A DNA stretch of 64,000 nt. Origin: Cylindrodendrum hubeiense (lineage: Eukaryota > Ascomycota > Sordariomycetes > Hypocreales > Nectriaceae). This document shows positions 32,408 through 45,310 of the stretch, in pieces. Location: NCBI GenBank assembly GCA_014621425.1, contig JAANBB010000039.1:62001-126000 (forward strand), given 5' to 3'. The stretch's first letter is position 1; every line of letters begins with the position of its first letter. The position numbers and the translations under genes are program-made. Below the pieces are notes generated by a model, which did no database searches, had not been told where the DNA came from, and worked only from the letters and a program-made list of their open reading frames with translations.

Positions 32408-33111
32408 CACGGTTCCGAATTTGGTTCCCTTGGTTGATCCCGTCATTTTGGTCACTCGTTTGGTTCTCTCTTTGGTGGGATGGTTTCATGGCTTGTACTG
32501 GTGGCGTCTTGATGAGGGCGGTTCGAATCCATTTTGAGAGCGACATAATGAATATGCCCTGTTTCGTACATAATAGACCGAATTGGCGACGACTATGTTG
32601 TGTACTCAATGTGAATCATGCGATGCAACGTGATAGAACGCGTGCGAGCGCAGCCAGTAGGATGCTTGTGTCCTGCATCTTAGATCCAGGAGAGCATCGC
32701 GACAGTGCTGAGCTACAGTGCGTATTGGGGACTGTGCAGTGCCTACGCCGGCAGTTGGCGCGTGTCCCTATCAGCTACCAGCGCTATCAGCGCCCCCACC
32801 AGCAAAAGCAAGTACAAGTGCCGTTCCTTCCCCAGAATGGCTTTACGCGAAAGTGAGAGCGCGCGCACGCGCCGTCTCGCGACGCGGTCCACACGTTCTC
32901 CTGTCTACCTTAGATTCTTCCCCATTAAAGACCCATCTCGACCGACACGCTCCATCTTCATCTGCAACATTTTGTCACAGCTGATTGATATTTCTGTCCA
33001 TCATCTGGTAGGGCATTCTTCTGTTTTGTGAATCACTACTGTTTATCATCCCCCTTCTCCATCATTCGTTGATATTCCTCGAGTCACAGCCATTGGCTAG
33101 TCACCATCATC
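32408..33111. other. Intergenic region monooxygenase to MSH6
   Basis: 0.7 kb containing the monooxygenase 3' UTR and the MSH6 promoter. GGTTCGAATCC at 32519-32529 resembles a tRNA B box, but no cloverleaf forms around it. Confidence 0.55.
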
Positions 33112-36100
33112 ATGGCCGGCGACAGAGCTGCGGCGCGCACGCCCGCGAAGGCTACCAAGCCAGCTGCTTCTACTTCCTCAGCCAAGCAGCGATCGATCGT
33201 TTCCTTCTTCCAGAAAGCCGCGCCCTCAACGCCTGCAGCTGCTTCATCCCCTCTGTCAAAGGTTACTCCCAGCAAGCCGTCCTCCTGTCTCAAGGAGACC
33301 ACCAAGGCCAACTCTCTTCCCAAGCCGAAGATCCCTCTGAAGCCCTCGGTCAAGCTTGCCACCCCCGTTGCTAGCAGCGACGCCATCGAGCCTCCGAGCT
33401 CGCAGGAAAACATGGCCTCCGGTCTCAAGGTAGCCAAGCCCCTGTCTTCACCAACCGCGAGTCTAGCTAAGCCCAAGCAGGTCCCCACCGACAAGAGCGA
33501 TGCTCTCCCTAGCAGTCCGACTCGCAAGGTTCGCAGATACTCTCCCCTAAGCCATCTCCCGGCACGCCTCTGACCTTCCACAGATCAAAAAAGTCGTCAG
33601 TTACGCCGAGTCCTCCGACGAAGACGAGCCATTCAAATACAACAAATCATCCACGACCCGCCGGCGAACTAGAGCACGCCAGGTTGTCAAGGACGAGGAT
33701 GATTACGACGAGGAAACTGAAGAGGTGGCCGAAGAAGAAGGTTGGTTACCAATTCGCAATCCACGTCCGCACACACCTCAGCTAACAATTACAGATGACA
33801 TGGAAGACTTTGTCGTGTCTGACGGATCCGACGATGAGCCCCGACCCGCGAAGCGCAAGCGACCTACAAAGCCTCAACTAGCTCGAAAGAAGTCGAATAT
33901 CTCCTCGCCCATTCCGCGACCAAACAATGAAGAGTTTGACGGCGACGACATCATGGACGACATTATGGACGACATCCCCGAATCCTCCACCGCGGTTCAG
34001 TGGAACTACAATCCCACCTCGACCGAGAAGCACCCTGTTACGAAACCTGCCCAACGCGCTGCCAGGGATTCCAAGTTCAAGGAAAAGGCACACACCAAGG
34101 AGCCCGAGGACAGATATCCATGGCTTGCCAACCCTATGGACAAGGAGAAGCGACTGCCAAACGACCCCGAGTATGATGCCAGGACAATCTTCATTCCCCA
34201 ATCCGCTTGGAACAAATTTTCCCCTTTCGAGAAGCAGTACTGGGGAATTAAACAGAACCTCTGGGATACCATCGTTTTCTTCAAGAAGGGCAAATTCTAC
34301 GAGCTCTACGAGAACGATGCCACTATCGGTCATCAGGAGTTTGACTTCAAGATGACCGACCGTGTCAACATGCGCATGGTCGGAGTGCCCGAGAGCGTCC
34401 TCGACCACTGGGTCAACCAATTCATCGCCAAGCAGTACAAGGTAGCTCGTGTCGACCAAAAGGAAACCAACTTGGGCAAGGAGATGCGAGAGCGACAAGA
34501 GAAGAGTGGCAAGAAGGCGGATAAGGTCATTTGCCGTGAACTCGCCTGCGTCTTGACTGCCGGAACTCTCGTCGACGGCGGTATGCTTCAGGACGACATG
34601 GCTTCCTACTGTGTTGCCATCAAAGAGTCCGTTGTTGATGATTTGCCCGCGTTCGGCATTGCCTTTGCAGACACTGCCACTGGCCGATTCTACTTGTCTA
34701 GTTTTGTGGACGACGTCGATCTGACCAAGTTCGAGACATTGATCGCGCAGACCACCCCGAGGGAACTTCTGATCGAAAAGTCCCACCTGTCAACCAAGGC
34801 ACTCCGAATCCTCAAGAACAATACTAGCCCCACCACCATCTGGACTCATCTCAAGCCCGGAACCGAGTTTTGGGAGGCCGACACATTCCGCCGGGAACTG
34901 GAATGCGGCAAGTATTTTGTCACGGAGGACGGAAAAGACGATGTGTGGCCCGAGGCTCTGCAGCAACACAAGGACGATGATATCATCATGTCGGCGACTG
35001 GAGCGTTGGTTCAATACCTGCGTTTCCTCAAGCTAGAACGCCCTCTCTTGTCCCAGGGTAACTTTGAGGCGTACAGCCCTATTCAACACAACGGCACGTT
35101 GGTGTTGGATGGACAGACTCTCATCAACCTCGAGGTCTTCTCCAACTCAGTCAACGGTGGCACCGAAGGGACGTTGTTCAGTCTACTTAACAAGTGTGTC
35201 ACGCCCTTCGGCAAGCGACTGTTCCGCCAGTGGGTGGCGCATCCACTCTGCAACATTGACAGAATCAACGAACGTTTGGATGCAGTTGACATGTTGAATG
35301 CCGATCAGACTATCCGCGAGCAGTTTGCCTCGCAGCTCGTCAAGATGCCCGACCTGGAACGTCTTATTTCCCGAATCCACGCAGGTGCCTGCAAGGCTGA
35401 GGACTTTGTCCGAGTCCTGGAAGGCTTTGAGCAGATTGAATCCACCATGGAGCTTCTCGCAACCTTCAAGGGCGGCAATGGCCTTGTCGATCGCCTCATC
35501 TCCTCGATGCCCAGCCTTGAAGACCCGCTCAGCTACTGGCGGACTGCTTTCGATCGCCGCAAGGCTCGAGAGCAGAAGATCTTGATCCCGGAGCGTGGCA
35601 TCGACGAAGATTTCGACGAGAGCCTCGACATAATTGAGGGTATCAAGGACCAGCTTGCTGAGCTTTTGAGCGAAAAGAAGAAGGAATTGAAGGCCAAGAC
35701 GCTCAAGTATACCGACATCGGCAAGGAGATTTACCAGGTGGAGACTCCCAAAAATGTCAAGGTCCCTTCTAGCTGGCGCCAAATGTCTGCGACAAAGGAT
35801 CTTAAGCGATGGTACTTCCCGGAGCTGACCAAGCTCGTCCGGGAATTGCAAGAAGCGGAAGAAACTCACTCACAGCTTGTGCGAGACGTGGCCTCAAGGT
35901 TCTTTAAGAAGTTCGACGTTGACCATGACACCTGGCTGCAGGCTATTAAGATTGTCTCTCAGCTTGACTGTCTTGTCAGTCTTGCCAAGGCTTCTGCATC
36001 GCTTGGTCACCCAAGCTGCCGGCCTCAGTTCGTCGATCAGGAGCGGAGCATAATTGACTTTGAGGAGCTGCGACACCCCTGTATGATGAATAACGTGGAC

Positions 36101-36928
36101 GACTTCATTCCTAACGACATCAAGCTTGGTGGTGAGCAAGCTAATATCAGCCTGCTCACTGGTGCCAATGCGGCCGGAAAGTCGACCGTCCTTCGCATGG
36201 TAAGTTGAAACCTCTTGAATACCGTCCATAACCGTATACTAATGTGAATCCAGTCGTGCACTGCTGTCATCATGGCGCAAGTTGGTTGCTACGTCCCATC
36301 TATTTCAGCGCGCCTGACACCCGTTGATCGCATCATGTCTCGTCTGGGAGCCAATGACAACATCTTTGCTGCTCAGTCCACGTTCTTCGTCGAACTGTCA
36401 GAGACGAAGAAGATCCTCTCAGAAGCCACCCCGCGGTCGCTGGTTATTCTGGACGAGCTTGGCCGAGGAACTAGCTCGTACGACGGTGTCGCTGTGGCCC
36501 AGGCCGTGCTTCACGAAGTGGCTACTCACATTGGTTGCGTGGGTTTCTTTGCTACACATTACCACTCCCTGGCAACCGAGTTTGAGAATCACCCGGAGAT
36601 CCAAGCACGAAGGATGAAGATCCATGTCGACGAAGAGGAACGCCGGATCACGTTCCTGTACAAGCTTGAGGAAGGTGTCGCAGAAGGCAGTTTCGGTATG
36701 CACTGCGCAGCTATGTGTGGCATCTCGAACCGGGTTATCGAGAGGGCCGAGGTGGCGGCCAAGGAGTGGGAGCACACAAGCAGACTCAAGGATAGCTTGG
36801 ACAAGGCCAAGACGGGATGCTATATCCCACTGGGCATCCTTAGTGACATTGGCTCACTGCTAGGAGACAAGGGTGAGGTGAAGGCGAAGGGCTTGGATGT
36901 CCTTCTGAAAGCCATCGAGGCTCTATAA
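33112..36928 (+). CDS. MSH6: DNA mismatch repair ATPase MSH6
   Basis: MSH6 pairs with MSH2 as MutS-alpha, which recognises base mismatches and small loops in nuclear DNA. Four exons (33112-33528, 33584-33740, 33795-36199, 36254-36928) give 1217 aa. The N-terminus has a PCNA-interacting box, QRSIVSFF, at about residues 25-32, followed by a disordered acidic/basic linker (YAESSDEDEPF, RRRTRARQ, DDEPRPAKRKRP). The mismatch-contacting motif KGKFYELYEND has Phe at 359 and Glu at 361. The ATPase part has Walker A GANAAGKST at about 981-989, the block RLGANDNIFAAQSTFFVEL, Walker B LVILDELGRGTSSYDGVAVAQ at about 1056-1076, and FFATHYHSLATEF. The intron 1 donor (GTTCGC) is weak, but a stop codon inside requires splicing. 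Intron 2 is 54 nt, stop-free and in frame, so its removal is less certain. Confidence 0.95.
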
Positions 36929-37312
36929 TAAAGGATGGGTTCATTGGGCGAAATCGAGAAAGAAGGGGTCACTAAGATCTCCACGGCGCGATGGATGTTT
37001 GTACAATATTGGCAGGGCAGGGGTTTGAGTTTCTGAAGAAACGCCCTGGAGGATATATAAACGCATGCAATGGGCTGCGTGTGACTACAAGACGGGGAGT
37101 TGGACCAAATGGAATCGGGTTAATATAGGGAGTTTTTGGGATCTTCAATGCAAAATGATTGATTCAACTCGTGCCTGACGTGTAATGTTCGTCATCCCAA
37201 ATCCAGCAAAAACAAACCAAGTATGTAAAGCAGAATGCGGGTGAGCTTCCAACACCAAAAATCAAGGAAAGCAAACTCTCAAAAGATCCCTCACAACCAT
37301 CAGACTCAATGA
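36929..37312. other. Convergent 3' region MSH6 / large zinc-finger-like gene
   Basis: About 380 bp between convergent stop codons, holding both 3' UTRs. No further feature seen. Confidence 0.55.
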
Positions 37313-40300
37313 CTAAGACTTTCTAGAGCTTGCCGCACTGCTCTCCCTCGCCGCCCGCTGTCTACTCGAAGTCCGACTCGGTGTAGCGCTTGACGTAGCA
37401 CTTGGCTTGACTTTGAGGCGCTTGGCCGGGGTCTTCTGCGTTGCTTCAGGTAAAACTGTCAGTGTTGGGCTCATACATGTGCGGTGTTAGAGATAGGGAC
37501 TCACACTTGGGGGTTGGATTCGGTTTCGCCTTCTTCGTCGCTGGGCCGGCCTCGGCATCCTCGCTTCCTGTGAGGGTCTGCTCTTGCTGACCAGGCGTGG
37601 ATGGAGTCGGCGTAGCTTCTGGGCGCTTTCGCCTGCCCTTGGCCGTCTCGCTGATACTATCGGGGTTGGGACTCGGTTCCAGCCTCTCTTTGCCCTTGCT
37701 CTTGCTGTTGCTGCTCTCGCCAGGGTTGGGACTCGATTCCTGGAACTCTTTGATGTCGTCGACATCCGGCTGCAGCCCGTCGTCGGAATCCTCGTCACTA
37801 CGATACTTGTACAGCGGATCATAAGGCATCTTAGGCCCCTTTACATCACGCCTCCCCTTCCGGCCCGCGCCTTCAGCCCCCTGATACCCAGGGGACTTCC
37901 ATTCCCCGGGGAAGGGTGGCTTGCCCTCAAACGGCGGCCAGGGAATGTCCCACCAATCCTTGTTGTCCGGGTTGTTTGGGTCGGACCGCCAGAGGGTGAG
38001 GTTGTTGTCGCCCTTGGTGGGGTAGATCGTGTTGGCGTATGTCGGGTACCTCTTTAGGAACTTCTTCTTCAACGGGCCGAGCTGGCGGGAGTTGGGCATG
38101 GTGATCCAGCCGCTGCGGTTCGGGAGGGCGTCGGGCTCGCCGGGCCCGTTGCGGATTTTACAGCAGCGGTCTTTTGCGTGGTGATGCTGCGAAGACGAGG
38201 TTAGCACTCGGGGGGTTAACTAGGCGGACATGGTGTTACTCACTTTCATCTCCTCGGTGCGGCCCATGCCAGGCTTTCCAGGAACCGGCTCGCGATGTCT
38301 AGGCGCTTTGCGAAGGCACTTGGAACAGTACATGTTCTCGTCTGGCTCGAAGTTGGGGTCTTCCGGGCCCAGAAGCTCGTTCCAGTCCGGAGATTCGGCT
38401 CGTCTGCGGCGTGTAGACCCCTCGCCTTGCTGGTCGTCGTCAGAGGGCCCATAGTCAGATGCGTCGGCTTCGATAGAGGCCTGGACCGTGCGGAGTCTTG
38501 AGCCGACCTTCTTCGCCGGAGTCCTTCCTCTCGAAGCAGGGGAGGATCCGGTGGTGGCTTCAGACCCAGTCGTGATGTCCTGCGACTCCTGTCTGTCAGC
38601 GACTTTGCGGGATGCCCGGGCTCTCTTAGCGGGTCTCTTCTCTGGGCTTGTTTCACTGGAGGGTCTAGTCTCCAGCCCACTCGTGGCAGAGTCGGGGACT
38701 TCAGATTCTGCCAATGCAGATGCCGCGTGAGCTCTCTTGGGCCTCTGCTTCAGGGGAGTATTTGCCTTGGACTTGACAACCCGAATCACCTTCTTAGGCG
38801 TAGAGCGTGCTGATTCAATCTCTGTCTGTTCTTCGGGATCGTCTTGCGCCCTATCAAGTGACCCTTGAACCCCAGACGCTCGTGATGGACGAGGAGGATG
38901 CGTGTCTTCCGGATGGCAGGTCCGAATATGCTTGATGATCTGCGCGTTTGTCATGAACTGTATAATGGCGCCACAATCTTCGAAAAACGGGCATTTGCGG
39001 ACGATTTCAACCGCCTGGTTCTCGCGGGTAGACGCTTCCTGAAGTGCGGTAGCGGTTTCCAACGGCTGCGTTTTCCGAGACGGACTCAGAATGTCCCAGA
39101 GGCCATTGACGTGGCACTCAAAATGCTTGATGATTTCCTCACGCAACCGGGGCTTTCTGGCAACAACAACTCCGTTTTCGTCCTTCTCTTCGACGCCGAA
39201 GGGAAGTTGGCAAAAGGGGCAAACTGGCTCCGCCGTTTTGTGGTGTTTGAGAAAATGCTCGAAGACGCCTTGCGCGCTGAGCTTCTCGAGGTCCGGCTGC
39301 GGACATCCTAGGACATGGCAGAATTCGCAAGGGTCGTCGTACGCAACAGGTCCTGGCTGGTCGTACCATTTGTCAAGGGGAAAGCTCAGCTGGCGAGGAG
39401 GATCTTTGGGTCGGCCGGCCTGGCGAGTCGTCCCTCGCTGACCTCCCACTGGAGGGTTTGCTTGCGGTGCGGTCCTAGCAGGACGTTGAACTGGAAACCC
39501 AGAGAAACTCCCCAGAATTCCCTCTTGTCGCATTCTCTGTGCCATAGGATCCTGGGTGGGAGGCACGGCTGTGGTTGCGGCTGCATCAGGTTCCAATATC
39601 CTAGCAAGCTGGCCCCGGTGTTCATTTCGAAGATGATCTCTCTTCTGTTTCATGTCCCAGAACTCCCAGAGCGGCTCGCGACACCACAGACACTCGTTCA
39701 CTCGGTGCTCTCTCACGAGGTGGTGTTGCATGTCGACTTCCCTATCCAGTCGATAGGAGAAGTTGCAGTTCTTGTATGGACACTTCGCCGTGCGGTTCAG
39801 AATCATGTTGCGCAGCTCCCAGAAGTCACTCTGCAGCCTCTGCTGCTCAGTGACTGTCAGTACCGCCTTGCTGACCATGGGGACGGAGCTCGTGGTGCGT
39901 AGAATGGCCTCGACTGGGGGCGCATTGATGGGGATCTCGGGCACGAGCGGGGGTGCATCACCAGAGGACCACAGCCCGATGTCACCAAACTCTTCATATG
40001 CCTCGGCGTGGTCAAAGATGCTGGGCTGAGCAGACCATGAAGCGAAGCGTTCGTCCGAGTCCACGGGATGGGGGCTGGTGGGCCGCTCAGGAACAAATAT
40101 GTGCTCAGAGTCTCTGGATTCTTGCGGCTCGGCAATTTGAGAGGCGTCACCACGATTGCCAAGTCTGTATCCATGTCCAGGACCACCTGGCTGAGGAATT
40201 ACATCTGCAAGCCGTCTGGGCTCCTCAAGCTCGGCATGGTAGAAGCGAGACTCTAGTTCGACCTGTTCCACGGGTTCCCAATATCCCTTTCCTATAAAAT

Positions 40301-42562
40301 TTTCAGTTAGCATCCTTCCTCTAGCCTTGTGGAATTGGAATATGTCTTGTCAGCGCTGTCTCACCTGGAGATATTCTAGGCCCCCAGATGTTGCTCTTGG
40401 GGATCGATGATTTCCAGTCAACGTCGAGTTTACTCTTGATTGTTACCTCTATCCGATCGGTTATGATACGTGCGCGAATCCGATGCCAGTCATCGTCACT
40501 GGTCGTGGGAGTGATGACGAAGGATGGGGACTCGACCCGTTCATATCTCTTAGTCTGGGGACCAAGTGTTATGAGAATGATAGAGTCCATCTTTGGATTG
40601 TATCCGCCCGTATATTCTGCGACTTGGCACAGCTCGTGAATTGAGTTGATGAAGTCGTTGAAGAACGACCCCAAGGGCGGCATCTCCACATACTGGTCTT
40701 CTTTAGGCTCTTCAATCCAGCCAGGGAGGAAGCGCGCCTCTCCGGGCTCCCAAATGGGATGGACCAAGACGAATGGCTCTGCCTTGTCGTCGACAAGTTT
40801 CTGGAGAAACCGGGGGATCTCAGCAAGAAGAGTCTCCTTAGAAGCATCTCCACGGATAACTAAGCCTTGCTCATTTCGATCAATGACTTCTCCCAGGGCA
40901 GCATTTCCAGGGATGAGCCGAACATTGTTAACCTCGCGCCGTTTAGTGTTAATCCTTATGTTTTTGGTCAGCCACTGGATCAACGACAACGCCTCAGGGA
41001 ATGGCCCTTCTACGAGGTATATGGGGATAACCGCCAACTCATTGCCATAATCGACTTCTTTCTTGACAATGGGGAAAATGTAGTTGTAGAAGTTGGGCAG
41101 AACGAGGGCGATCTCGTTGTCACCGATGGCAGTGGCTTTCAGCATCCAGCGGCCCAGAGGGTTGTTCAAAGGATGAAGCTCGTCCCAAAGTGACATCTTG
41201 AGGGCCATTCCGCCATACACTGAAGTTTCATGCGGCCCGTAAAACTCTAGTACATAGGTGCTAATTACGCGGGGTCTGGTTTGATCATACAGCTTGTAGA
41301 AACTGCGGTGAAAGGAACCCTCCGGTCGCCCGACCAAGACTTCGACGGCGGCCTGGAAATGCTCATTGAACTGGTTTGCGTTGTACTTGTCGATGGTGAA
41401 TGTCCTTTCTCTTGTCTTGGGGAAGGCCAGGTATGCATAGCGTACAATAAGTTGCCGTGGTTCTTCTGGGACACTGAAGACGGGAAACCCAATCTTGGCG
41501 AGGTCTGTCTTGAACAACATCGGCTGAGGCTCCCAGGCAACGTCCCGTCGCTCGTCGGCGACGTCCTTGATGAAGAAGGCGCAGCAGTCTCTTGTATGCG
41601 AGTCCGCCGCGCAGTGCTTCTGGATAAATGCCACCAACGAGCTATCCTTGGTGAGAGGCAGCGGTTCTTTGCCGTGGTTGAGAACCTGGTGAGTCTTCTT
41701 GTCGAACTGGGTGAAGATGAAATGGCGGGGCCGGGCGTCGTGGAACCGAAGAAACAACAGCTGCCGGATGGCGGCCGAGAACGTTCGCCACTTGTTAGGA
41801 ACAAAGGGAATGCATCCTTGGAGGCCGTAGAGATAGACCCAGTCATCGGTAGGCTCCATCGCTTCCTCGCCCTCGGGCATGTAGTCGACAGTGTCAACCG
41901 GAGGATTACGCTCCGGGCTGAGCTCGCCTCCTCTTAGAGTTGCGACCGGCTCAGGGTCCGGAATGGAGATGGGCTGGATGGGATCTTCTCTCACTGCAAC
42001 GTGTTAGCGAAGCTCCATTCACAGTGGGGGACATGTTGTTGGCGGGCTTACCTCGCAGGGAATCATCTCCCCAGTTGCGATGCTTGTGCGCCGTAAGGAA
42101 ATGGAGCGGCGGCGCAACCTCAAAGTGCGGGCCTTCGGGCTCCCGCTTTTCAAGACTGGCGGCGAGCTCTTCAAGAGGGCAGTCCATAGCTTCAATAGAG
42201 AGCCCAAAGTACAGCATGGTCAGCTTGGTGCTGAGGTTTGGCTCGACATCCTTGAATGGGCCCTGGAATAGCTTGTGATACTGTTTTGCCTCTTCCTCCT
42301 GAAAGTTCTTCATGTAGGGAAGATTGGATGGGAAAAGCCGCTGTGCTTCGTAGTAGGTGAAATTCTCCTTTAGGATCTGCTGGATGGTCTTTTCCTTGGA
42401 GTTTAGCAGCTGGACGAACATGTCGTGGGCCGCTCGCCATTTCTTATCGGTGGGGTTAACCTCATAGTCGATTCGTTCTTCAGCAACGAATTTCGGCACG
42501 TATTCGGAGATTATGGGGTCATTCGGCGAGAGAAACGCCCCCATTGCGTCTTCCCCGTCCAT
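37313..42562 (-). CDS. Large (about 1670 aa) Cys/His-rich protein of unknown function
   Basis: One five-exon gene by my model: 42562-42052, 41993-40365, 40291-38244, 38186-37505 and 37455-37313. All junctions keep frame, with good donors (GTAAGC, GTGAGA, GTGAGT, GTGAGT) and acceptors; total 5013 nt. The N-terminal 700 residues are globular without recognised motifs (for example KWRTFSAAIRQLLFLRFHDARPRHF). From roughly residue 880 there are irregular C2H2-like or C4-like clusters: CPYKNCNF...HHLVREH, CLWC...HLRNEH, CEFCHVLGC...HFLKHH, CPFC...HFECH, CPFFEDC...HIRTCH. A Lys/Arg/Ser-rich disordered part with NLS-like stretches (KRPAKRAR, TRRRRAE) and a final CSKC/RCCKIR pair follow. A nuclear or chromatin role is only an inference from the NLS-like and zinc-like features. 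The last exon uses a short 49-nt intron and is the least certain. Confidence 0.75.
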
Positions 42563-42668
42563 GCCTGGCGAAGGGAGGCCAGATGCGATGTTCTGAAAAG
42601 CGATGTTCGGGTGAGGTTTTGAAGGTCACAAAAAACACAGGCCAGTCAACAAATAGGCAGAGATCAAC

Positions 42669-42740
42669 TCAGTGACAGAAATTGGGTCAGTGACAGAAAT
42701 TGGGTCAGTGACAGAAGTCAGTTCGGTGACAGAGGCCGAC
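42669..42740. repeat. 18-bp minisatellite TCAGTGACAGAAATTGGG
   Basis: Two perfect copies (42669-42686 and 42687-42704) followed by two degenerate copies that keep the GTGACAGA core. It lies 107-178 bp upstream of the start codon of the large minus-strand gene, so inside its promoter or 5' UTR. Confidence 0.85.
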
Positions 42741-44757
42741 AGCCAGGATGAAGAAAAGAAATATGTTACGGGGGACAAAGAAATACGAAAAGAAGAGTCA
42801 AAACGATGAAGAACCAAGCCGGGTTAAATCACAAGGGCAGAGGTGCGTGTGGAAAGCGAAAGAAGATGGACCTGCAAGGGGTGTTGGTCCAAGTGTAATG
42901 CCATTGTTCTTAGACGGTGGGCTTTCACGCATTGCGGCATCACAGGGCGGTTTGCGCCTGAATTTTCAGACAAAGAAGGTGTTTCCCAGGGGTGGTAGGA
43001 GGTGGTCTTTGCTGTGGGCGCAGAAGCTCAAGCTCCGGAGGCGCCGAAAACCTGACAAGTACCTGAGAATCACGCCAAGTTTGCGATGTTGACTTCGTTG
43101 GGATGCAAGCAACCGCCACGATGGCTTATCATTTTGTGGGTTCTGCCACAGACTTTGGGAGACTGCTCACACGTATCCAATGCACCAAGCAATCATGTTG
43201 ATTGTGTCCCTTTTATGCCAGGTGGACGGTGCGCCTGTGCTACATGTAACAAAGACAGTGTGTTTGCGTGGCCAGCCCTCCAAGGGATGGGCGACCGCCA
43301 CTCATAATGGTCGTACCGAATCGGGAACACAATAGCACCTTTTCTGACTTAAACTTTGCAGTTTCTAGCACACCAACAAACACGGATACCGACGTGATGA
43401 AATGGTTGAAAGAAGACGGTGAAGCATCGACAGTGTTGGGCCCGCGGATTCAGCCCCTACTGTGCGACCCCCACAGTCCACACTGCATTGTGTTGGCCAT
43501 TATTTTGGGGCTGGTGATTTATTTTACTTCAGAGAGTGATAAGTGGTGCTCTTTGCTCTCAAATAAGGATGGGTTCCTTGCTGGGCACTAAGTTAAGAAC
43601 GAATAGATATGTCATCACTAGCAAAGCGGCGGAAAAAGGATCGTAACACAACACCCAAAAAGATGCCCTCCCACGGAAAAGTCCCTAATCACGTGTCGTC
43701 AACAAGTCTCCCTGGGTTGGATGTGTGTGTGCTACAGCTGGAGCTATCGACTGAGCTGACTTGATGTAAGGCTCAATAGCATAGAAAGCATCTAATCAGA
43801 TGCTTGGCTGAAGAATTGGTGGTCTTCGCGTTGGTAAGGCGTTGAAACCCGACTGTAATGTGATGAAAATCCCGGTCTCAAAGGCTCGGCGCGACTAGTA
43901 GCAAAAGAACATTCGAGGGAAAATGCAGATTTAAATGCAAATAATACATAATTAAGAGAGGCTCTATAATTCGAAGGGCTAGGGAAGTTCTTGTTCTTCA
44001 CAGAACTGTCTCTCATGAAGATGCATGTGTCATTCATTGATGCCTCCCCACCCCCCTGGTTAGAGACCTTCCCTTTTGTCAGCCCGCCGAGCCGACCCCG
44101 TTCCTCCGGACTTCCTGCCAAAGCGGCAACTTCCCCCGCTTCACTAGTCTGCAGGTTTCGAACGCTCGCGTCGTTATTTTCGGACATGATGTACATGTGA
44201 CGGACTCGCCGGGTGTGGCGTTGCAGAGCAGGATAGGAAAACGAGGAGTGAAATATACTTGTCGAATCAAGAGAAGGGCGAAATAGTCTGAGCCAACGCG
44301 GCCTGTCAGGTGTCACCTGGACTGATAGGTGCAGAATGAAGTGGTAATTTCGTCTGCAAAGCTTGGCGACCATGCCTGCAAGGATGTGCAGTATGGGGTT
44401 TGATCTTATGAGATTGGTCTAATGTTGGAGTCGGCATTTGTCATTATCGACTCGGGGTATCGCCTTCCTTGACAGACCATCACACAAAACCGGCCTTGTT
44501 CGATGCGTTAGACCGCTGTCCCACCCCCGTTGACGTTATCAACCCCAATAAAGACCGGCATCATGTCTGTCCTCCAACGCGAGTCTGAGTTGCAAACATT
44601 TCTAAATGGGGATTGGAGCATTTGAACATGACACAGGAAACTTTGCGCAGACATCACCCCATGTGTACAGGATGTTAATCAGACTTAGCTCACGTTGTAG
44701 CATTCCAAAAGCACAGTTCCTGAAGACGTCTGAACAAAGGTACTACATGGTAATCAC

Positions 44758-45024
44758 CTAATCCGCCAACAATGCATTAAGTAGAGGACTAAGTGGAATT
44801 GCGAAAACAGCCACTTCCACCCCCAAAATAGCAGCAATATCTGTTTGGGGGCAACCCTTCCCCTTCATGATGAATATGGTAGACAGCATGCAGACCAATG
44901 CTAGCAGACTGCAGAATAGGAAAGCTATCATCTTCCACCCTACGGGTTTAAGGTTAAATAAGCAATGATGTGAGAAAAACCATAACCTACGATGAGCAAG
45001 GTGTGAATTTCGTGGATGGAGCAT
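44758..45024 (-). other. Small hydrophobic open frame, doubtful
   Basis: 88 codons, with two hydrophobic segments in the second half (MIAFLFCSLLALVCMLSTIF and AAILGVEVAVFAIPLSPLLNALLAD). A possible 44-nt intron with GTTATG and CGTAG lies between residues 14 and 30. No relative is recognised. It may be the remaining 3' end of a membrane-protein gene or chance in AT-rich DNA. Confidence 0.2.
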
Positions 45025-45240
45025 GATTTGCTATCCATTGGTCAGATGTCACGAAAACGATGGCGCGGAGACCCTGGGTGCATTACGAACAGAGTCAGGG
45101 TCTGGACCTGCTTTGCTTTCCCTTCTCTGAGGAAGGTGGGCTGGCTGGCCCGGGAGTAACTCGAAGTTAGTCATAGTTATTGGGCAGTGATAAGCAGACT
45201 GTCACTGAAGGATGCTTGCAAGTAACTTAGAAAATTTGCG

Positions 45241-45310
45241 AAGTGCGAGGATGCGAAGTGCGGTTGTGCTAAGTGCGGTTGTGCTAAGTGCGGTTGTGCT
45301 AAGTGCGGGA
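45241..45310. repeat. 15-bp minisatellite AAGTGCGGTTGTGCT
   Basis: Three perfect copies at 45256-45300, flanked by a degenerate copy on the left and a partial copy on the right. It sits about 220-290 bp upstream of the NLR-like gene's first ATG. Confidence 0.9.

Noticed and set aside
32505..32545. tRNA gene suggested by GGTTCGAATCC
   Set aside because: The bases flanking the loop do not pair as a T-stem, and no D-arm, anticodon arm or acceptor stem can be formed around it.
43792..44373. 193-codon minus-strand frame
   Set aside because: No recognisable domain, spans AT-rich DNA, and codon use unlike neighbouring genes; at most a very weak hypothetical.
45241..45310. CRISPR-like array
   Set aside because: Units are directly adjacent 15-mers without unique spacers, in a eukaryotic nuclear context.
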